Positions 57,961-64,000 of a stretch of DNA of 64,000 bases are shown piece after piece. The stretch spans positions 2,668,501 to 2,732,500 of the forward strand of contig JARWKL010000008.1 of assembly GCA_029961685.1 (NCBI GenBank), read 5' to 3'. Under the pieces are notes generated by a model, which was not told where the DNA came from, searched no databases, and saw only the letters and a program-made list of their open reading frames with translations. Positions within the stretch are counted from its first letter, which is position 1; each line of letters opens with the position of its first letter. Source of the stretch: Aristolochia californica (lineage: Eukaryota > Streptophyta > Magnoliopsida > Piperales > Aristolochiaceae). Both the position numbers and the translations under genes were made by a program.

Positions 57961-59229
57961 AGCATGGACCCAAGCTTGAACTGTCACTAGTGCTTGAATG
58001 CACCTAAGGGGTTGTTGTGGCCCATTTCCTCACTATGTGTCCTCTCACAAGTGCTTGCAATGTCACTAATCCTTTTAATGCATTGAATACTTGGATCAAC
58101 TACATCAATTCTTGCAAAGAAGGTGTCTCAGTTCGGGTGGAGTAGTCTTCGATGTGATACGGTCAATATACTTGGTCTTCTGATCAATCTTTTGATGTGA
58201 GAATAATCAGCCTGCGTGGTTTGATGCTGGATCAGAGTGCAATTGATTTGGATCCAGGTGCATTCGAGCCAGACCGTTGGGACAACGGTCAATGATGGTC
58301 GTGGACCGATCGGGCCAATGAGTTCAGCAAATGGATTTCGTCGGTCATAAGTAGCTGACGACTAATATCTTCAATTATAGGACCAGTTCCATCAATGTCA
58401 GCAGCAAAGACGATTTAAGCTGATTGCCAGCACGAGTCACATCATCTTCTAAAACTCTGTATGATAACTTGCTTATTTCATACATAAAGGCTTCTAACAA
58501 GTCATCAAAACAGCTCGACTAAGCAATTGCATAGACACCAAAGTGATTAGTGTCCTGTGTTAAGTTGTTTAATTGTGTTAAAACATATATTTAAGTGTTA
58601 AAATTTGGGTACAACTAAGACATGGGTAATCTAATTGTAATATAATTTTACTTGTTTCCTCCATTGTAAATAGAGGTTCATTGTACTCAATTAGGAATTG
58701 CTCCCTACGACAATCAGGCTATCTGATTAGGGGCAAATAATCGACCACTAACCTCCTTTGTTTCCTTCTTGGTGAAGATTAAGCACAATTTCAGACATAC
58801 TCATCCTACTAATACAGATACCTTCTAACCCCAATATACAGAAATAACATAATTTAAGCTTCCCTAGCCCTCTTCTAATAACCTAAGTTATAGAGAACTA
58901 AATTACTCAACTACCCACAAGTACAATGACCAAAATGCCCTTCAGGCAATAAATTCTTGAATGCTCATAAACCAAATCTCTTCCAGTTAATTTGCATTTC
59001 TTTCTTGCCTTACTCAAACAACCTAACAAACACAAGATCATCAACCTGAGCTTATTCATCATTAATTCTTTGCAGGTATTATCTTAATTTGCTCACAGAT
59101 TCGTTGCTACTCTTTCTGTATTTTACTTAAATCCTGCCCAACCAAAGAAAAATGGGCACCCAAAATATCAATATCACAGCCTTAGAGTAGGGTTATAATA
59201 CATAGTACCAAGTAATTCAAAAATAATGA
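57961..59229. other. Region with LTR-like and duplicated sequence, no gene
   Basis: 58550-58720 resembles an LTR (TGTTAAGTTGTTTAATTG and an AAATAGAGG leader) but lacks a partner. 58970-59215 is a diverged direct repeat of 61865-62095. Confidence 0.4.
58970..59215 (+). repeat. Diverged direct repeat, partner at 61865-62095
   Basis: Both copies share in order ctccagttaa, tttctttcttgcct, cacatgatcatca-like, catcattaattctttgcag, tatcttaat and caaagattc-type blocks, roughly 75% alike by eye. Confidence 0.65.
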
Positions 59230-60062
59230 ATTCAAGTATGGGTACCGTAGCTCATAAACCAAAGCCATTTAAGTACCCAAATGTGCCAAAGTAGTTGAAC
59301 TGGTGGATGTCGATGACTGGAGCTGTATGAACCTATTACATCCATCTGTAGATAATTTAATAGAAACCTCTGAAGCTGGAGAAATAGATGTTTGAGATCG
59401 CATATGATCCACAGAAGGACCATCACCAAAAACACCTTAATTAGCAAATTCTAGCTAAAAAAGCATGTCCCAACATTGATTAACTGTCTGGTTCTTCCGA
59501 GGCCAATGTGCACAGTAAGAATTACTTTTATCAGTTTCTCCTCTACAACAGCCCTTTTTTTTTTTAGGCATCTGCTTAAATCTCTATCCCAGCCTAGCCA
59601 CTGCCAATAGAAGCATTGGCCATAGAAGCTAGAGCAGATTGTCAATTGCAATGAAGAAATAACAGTAACAGACTTAGATGATTAAACAAGAGTTTCTAAA
59701 TGCATAAGTCAGGAATAAATGCCATTGAGAGATAGAATCTACCCATATGAGAATAGCTGATCTCGAACTGATCTATACTGAGAGGATAACCCACATAGAA
59801 ACTTGGCAACAAGAAATACATCGCATGGTTTTCTAGTTGTTTCAGATCCAATTTGAAAGGCTGATACAGATATATTTTTACAATGAAGAGTGCCATAGTA
59901 TTCAGTCAGAGATTTATCACCCAGCTTGCACATAAAAATGTCCTCATACAACTGGTAAAGTAGTGAAATGGCTTTACCTGGAGAATAGCTTTCTTCTACA
60001 TTGCACCATCCATCCTTTGCAGTGTCAAAAAACATTACTGTAGCACTTATGTATGGATCCAT
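59230..60062 (-). pseudogene. Copia-type gag remnant
   Basis: The minus strand translates to MDPYISATVMFFDTAKDGW, then LLYQLYEDIFMCKLGDKSLT and a KPCDVFLVAKFLCGLS block, the gag core of plant Copia elements. Downstream a Ser/Thr-rich stretch (about 59230-59450) resembles the region just before the protease. Zinc knuckle, protease, integrase and reverse transcriptase are missing, and frames are broken. The insertion limits are unknown; the direct repeats at 58970 and 61865 could be related to its ends. Confidence 0.7.
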
Positions 60063-60581
60063 GCTGTTAAATAACTAAGTTGTTATCAAGAAGTTATTCT
60101 TCATTCATTCTTTAATTTTTCAGAAGATAGCTCAGGAGGATCAGAATGAAGGCACCAGACAAGGCCATAGCACCCAGCTACATCTTAATATATTGTGCCC
60201 ACAAGTAATTAGCTTCATTTAATTTGACTGACGTGGGTTGATAACAATATCATCAGAAGCCTTTCCCATACCATAAACTTCTTCTAAATCTGCCACTACG
60301 AGTAAAAAACAACAACCCAAACAAATTTAAGTGCCTATTAGCACACATAAGGGAGAAGAACAAACAAATTTAAGTGCCTACAGCACACAATAAGGCACTA
60401 AAGAGCACAAACAGTCCCTAACAACACAAATGGACAGAAAATGGCACAAAAAGGTACAAATATATGCTCTGGTCACATAAATTCTCATAATTTTGATTTT
60501 TCACATTTCTGAATCAATATTTCAAATTGCATTAAACCAATTCCAACTTATAATGGTTTAGAGACAGCATTAAGTTAATCT
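60063..60581. other. No recognised feature
   Basis: Upstream of the gag remnant on its strand, AT-rich with a short local repeat (acaaatttaagtgccta twice, near 60323 and 60364). Confidence 0.4.
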
Positions 60582-61006
60582 TGTTAAGTTGGGTCCAAGG
60601 CCCTATCCCAAAATGAGTAGTCAACTTAGGAAACCTCTTTCTCAACTAATAAACTCAAGATCTTTGTACTCACTAATCAATGTGGGACTATTCCTTAACA
60701 CTCCCCCTCACGTGTAGACCATCTTTTATAACTCTACAAGTGGATAATTTAGGAGTAGGCAGTTTAGGTGTAGGCCTTCTTTTGTGGCTCTACAAGTGGA
60801 TAGTTTTAGGTGTAAGCCCTCTTTTGTGGCTCTACAAGTAGATAGTTTTAGGTGTAGGCCCACATATGAGTTCTTACTCTGATACCATGTTAAGTTGGGT
60901 TCAAGGCCCTATCCCAAAATGACTAGTCAACTTAGGAAACCTCTTTCTCAACTAATAAACTCAAGATCTTTGTACTCACTAATCAATGTGAGACTATTCC
61001 TTAACA
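60582..61006 (-). mobile_element. Young complete TRIM retrotransposon (TGTTAAGG family)
   Basis: 425 bp. LTRs 60582-60700 and 60888-61006 are 119 bp each and differ at about three positions. On the minus strand TGGTATCAGAGTAAG follows the 5' LTR (tRNA-Met primer site) and GTGAGGGGGAG precedes the 3' LTR (polypurine tract). The internal part is tandem copies of a 45-bp unit (ctctacaagtggatagtttt). The target duplication AATCT is perfect on both sides. Same family as 27833-28279. Confidence 0.96.
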
Positions 61007-61082
61007 AATCTAATTATCAATTTTCATGTTTTAGAAAACAAGCTATAAAATAGCTCATATGCACATAGTTTTCTTGTTCCTT

Positions 61083-61212
61083 TTGTTTTTTTTTTCTTTT
61101 TTTCAATTTTTTTTTTTTTTTATGTTTAAGTCCATTGCCAAGTGTAACTTGAACCCCAAGACCTCACAGTAGAAGCCCCCTCCATGTGGCCAATGAGCCA
61201 AAGGCCCAATTC
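61083..61212 (-). mobile_element. tRNA-derived SINE with A-rich tail
   Basis: The minus strand reads TTTGGCTCATTGGCCACATGG (A-box-like TGGCTCATTGG), about 35 bp of spacer, GGGGTTCAAGTTACAC (B-box-like), then a short body and an A-rich tail (the T-rich 61083-61120 on the plus strand). No convincing target duplication was found. Confidence 0.6.
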
Positions 61213-62859
61213 ATGAGGAGCATATGCCTTACCAGCAATTCTGTAACACAAATAAGAAAAAATAAAAGTTGATTTGTGATGTCAGAGATGCATTCATAGG
61301 CGTTTTGCCACAAAGTGAGCAAGATTAACATATTTAAACAGCCTGAAAGTTTTATATTTAAGCATCAGCAACTTAGATCTATCCTTGCAGCCCATACCCT
61401 TTTTATTATACAGCAAGCAAAGGGACCTTAGTGGTCAACTTTGTAATCATCAGCTAAAGTTAACCATCCTTCCCACCTTTCCTTAGTTCTCATTTTGATC
61501 TCCTTTCATTTGTCCTGATTTGAGACAAAAAATTACTAAAGTAACATATCGTGATGCCAAACTGATTTGTGGCACTCCTGTTGGATAACTTTGAGAGTGT
61601 AGGTTTAGAGTTTAGAGTTTAGTGTACATTAAACATAAAATTCTAATAAAAGTCTCAAGCTTCTTGCAACACCTTTTCACAACATCAAAACCAATTAAAT
61701 TGAGGCACACCTGTCTATGTTTTACCAAGCTACAAGCTTCAGAACAACTAAGTGCAGGTGGATTTTCAGTGCCAGGTAAGATTTATTTGCATGCCCAGTT
61801 GATGAATTCAGAGTAGATTCTGACACCAATAGGAGGACAGTAACTGCTAAAACGAAAAATTTCATGCTAACAAAGTAAATCTCCTCCAGTTAACTTCCAT
61901 TTTTTTCTTGCCTCAATTGACAACCAAAAAGAGCACATGATCATCATGCTGAATCTCACCACCCATCATTAATTCTTTGCAGACACTATCTTAATATACC
62001 CCAAGATTCTTTGTCATTCCTTTCTGTAATAGATAAAAGAAAAATTGGCAGCCAGAATTTCTATTTCACTGTATTAAAGTGGGATATTACTACATAAATA
62101 CCAAACTCATTTAAGACTAATCAGTCCCTTCTTTGAAATAAAATACAATGATTTTATCTCTTTTAAAGTTTTTTAATTGATTAATCTCACCTCACTTCCA
62201 CACTGTTTTGGTTATGACTACTCATTTGATCCATGTTCTCAACCTGCTCAAAGCCTTTCTGCAAGTGAATTGGCGGCTTCAAATGCTACTTCCACCTTTC
62301 ATTGCTTAACAATTATTCCTATGGATGAAAGCATTACTTTTACATATTACTTTTAATATCCAGGGATTCAGATTATGTCTAAACAAAATGGAAATTCACC
62401 ACTTCACAAGTAATAGTAGCAACCACTCACTCATACAGCTAAGAGTGCACTTATTGAAATACATGAACAATGTGCGACTAAAAACCCTGAGACTTGTGCA
62501 CATTCCCAAAAGATTCTTTTCATTCAATCGCTACTCATCACTATCATTCGACTCAATTATGTTGAAGTCAGCAACATGAACCCTTCTCCTCGACTTATTC
62601 AGTCCTGCTTTTCTCTAAATTCCCAAAATGGACATGCAAACTCTTAAATACATGAGGAAAGTCCAGTGAATCCAAAATTTCATATTCCTATAGATGAAAA
62701 ATAATATCAGAGCGTACATAACCCTTCATACAAAATAAGCTTACAAGAAAAGTAAAAACTTTACACCACCGCCATCAGATACCTCAACAATTGCCCTATA
62801 TAGTACACACCAGACATGTAAACAGCAAAAAAATGGTAATCTAGGAACCAATTACAAAA
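61213..62859. other. Intergenic, holds the second copy of a direct repeat
   Basis: 61865-62095 repeats 58970-59215. Short open frames (61622-61816, 62325-62579) have no domain. The last few hundred bases are presumably the 3'UTR of the next minus-strand gene. Confidence 0.4.
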
Positions 62860-63324
62860 CTAAGTTTCAGATGCTATTCGTAATGATTTCTTCTTGAACC
62901 TGTACCGTGGAGCCCGCGGGATCACCTGACTGGGACCCATATGAAACTGCCCAGGACTATCCGTCAACGGAGGGCCATCATCATACACGTACCCAACAAG
63001 AAATCCACAAGAATTACACTTCATTTTCGTCCTCTTTCTTTGAATTCCCCAGTAATTCAGAGTCTCAAAGAAAGGCCTGATTTTGTCTTCTGTCTCAAAC
63101 CTAAGTTTAGATCCATCAACGCGGGAGAAAGAAAGAGTACCTTTGTTTCCAGCCTCAAAGTAGTAATCAGAAGGAAAGAGATCGATGTTGCTGAGATTCA
63201 AGTTAGTTCCGCACTCAACACAGCTGCAACATCATTGATCAAACGCGGACATGAATGAATAGAACTTAATACGAATACATATATCAACGTTTTGATGGCA
63301 ACAATACCTGTAAACAGAGGCCAT
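62860..63324 (-). CDS. At4g08330-like uncharacterised protein with two CxxC pairs, 2 exons
   Basis: Exon 1 (63308-63324, only 17 nt: MASVY plus two bases) and exon 2 (62860-63223) give 381 nt, 126 aa. The translation starts MASVYSCVECGTNLNLSNID and later has TKMKCNSCGFLVGYVYDD: two CxxC pairs about 67 residues apart, likely binding one zinc. This is the family annotated in Arabidopsis as uncharacterised protein At4g08330, chloroplastic; here there is no obvious transit peptide, since CVEC begins at residue 7. The C-terminus is basic (RYRFKKKSLR). The spacing and the ...CNSCGFLVGYVY motif recall Yippee-type beta-tent folds, which is an inference only. The start is well supported: acceptor GTTGCAG|C and donor ACAG|GTATTG restore the frame, with ATGG context. 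Confidence 0.88.
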
Positions 63325-64000
63325 GGATAAACCCGGTGATGGTCGAGGGCGACGGAGATGGAAGACGATAATATAATATGTTCAACATTTAACGCGTTGG
63401 AAGAGAGACCTCGAAGACGGCACACAGAGGGAGGACCAGTCAAACTGCAGGACGTATAAAAATCCTTATTCGACTTCAAAGGCGTCGTTTTGAACAGCTA
63501 ATTTTACAAACGCAGCACATTCTAGAATGATTCCATGCATTTTCGTATTTTCAGGTTTCTAGCTTGTTCTTTGTTGAGTTTTAAGCCATAATTTTGTCGC
63601 CAAATGTAGAAGTTTGTTGCATGGTCTGAGTGGTTCTTCCAGCCTTTGGGTTTTTGTTGTTTCTACTTGTTTGTGTGACACAAAGTCCAAAATGGTAGAC
63701 GTGAGTGCTTCTAAGCTTGATAAATTTATGTTATGGTCCTGGGGTTAAGTATTTATGCATTCCGCTCCTAACAGGTCGGTCTTTTGTGTAATATTGGCTA
63801 GGTGTTTAACAATATAAGCTAAAAAATGTTCTGAAAATCACTCTGGTCCCAAGCATGTAAGTGATTCTTAACCACTCGAGATTTTGCTTACCATTTAATT
63901 GAGTCCCCTCCTACTACGAATCGAACGTAGAAAAAATGGTCAAAAGAAGGCATTTTGGCTAATTAATAGTATGGAAGAGTTAGTTTTAAATAATGTGGTG
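63325..64000. other. Promoter side of the 62860-63324 gene
   Basis: Apart from the solo TRIM LTR at 63729-63811, no further feature is supported up to the window end. Confidence 0.4.
63729..63811 (+). mobile_element. Solo LTR of the TGTTATGGTCC TRIM family
   Basis: 83 bp, TGTTATGGTCCTGG...GGTGTTTAACA, matching the LTRs at 55977-56058 and 56265-56346. Flanks ATTTA and ATATA are a 5-bp target duplication with one mismatch, so this is a solo LTR left by recombination between two LTRs. Confidence 0.85.

Overview
This is a window of nuclear DNA from a flowering plant, most likely a eudicot. The evidence is spliced genes with short GT-AG introns, AT-rich non-coding DNA, plant-only families (a DYW-type PPR protein, an AUF-type F-box protein, membrane-anchored prolyl 4-hydroxylase) and a heavy load of plant retrotransposons. 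Exon models were built by hand from reading frame, splice sites and family conservation, and every multi-exon model that is complete here sums to a whole number of codons.

Layout. 30-1293 (+): last exons of an RluA-type RNA pseudouridine synthase. 4740-17687 (+): a complete 20-exon aconitase gene (900 aa). Its sixth intron is swollen by a nested stack: a Copia element at 7067-13622, carrying a MITE in one LTR, which in turn carries a very short tRNA-derived SINE. 20240-22806 (-): prolyl 4-hydroxylase (7 exons, 291 aa). 24659-29974 (+): DNAJC17/Cwf23-like J-domain plus RRM protein (301 aa); one intron carries a complete TRIM retrotransposon and the next a 307-bp tandem triplication that copies an exon end and its splice donor. 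31542-33037 (-): PP2A B'/B56 regulatory subunit. 34612-35688 (-): AUF-type F-box protein with a 5'UTR intron. 40128-45873 (+): a decayed full-length chromovirus (Gypsy) inserted in a minisatellite. 49767-52148 (-): intronless DYW PPR protein with a substituted deaminase glutamate. 52725-53938 (-): a three-exon gene for a small plant-specific protein. 54749-57199: a hAT-like non-autonomous element holding a TRIM that itself holds a second TRIM. 59230-60062 (-): Copia gag remnant. 60582-61006 (-): a young TRIM with a perfect target-site duplication. 62860-63324 (-): zinc-ribbon-like protein of the At4g08330 family.

The genes do not form an operon-like unit; they are independent housekeeping or regulatory genes. 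The aconitase-P4H neighbourhood recalls the arrangement in Arabidopsis. The most distinctive aspect is the mobile DNA. At least three TRIM families can be resolved down to LTRs, tRNA primer site and, for three copies, target duplications; there are two levels of nesting in two places. I saw no tRNA, rRNA or CRISPR and no clearly new multi-gene system.
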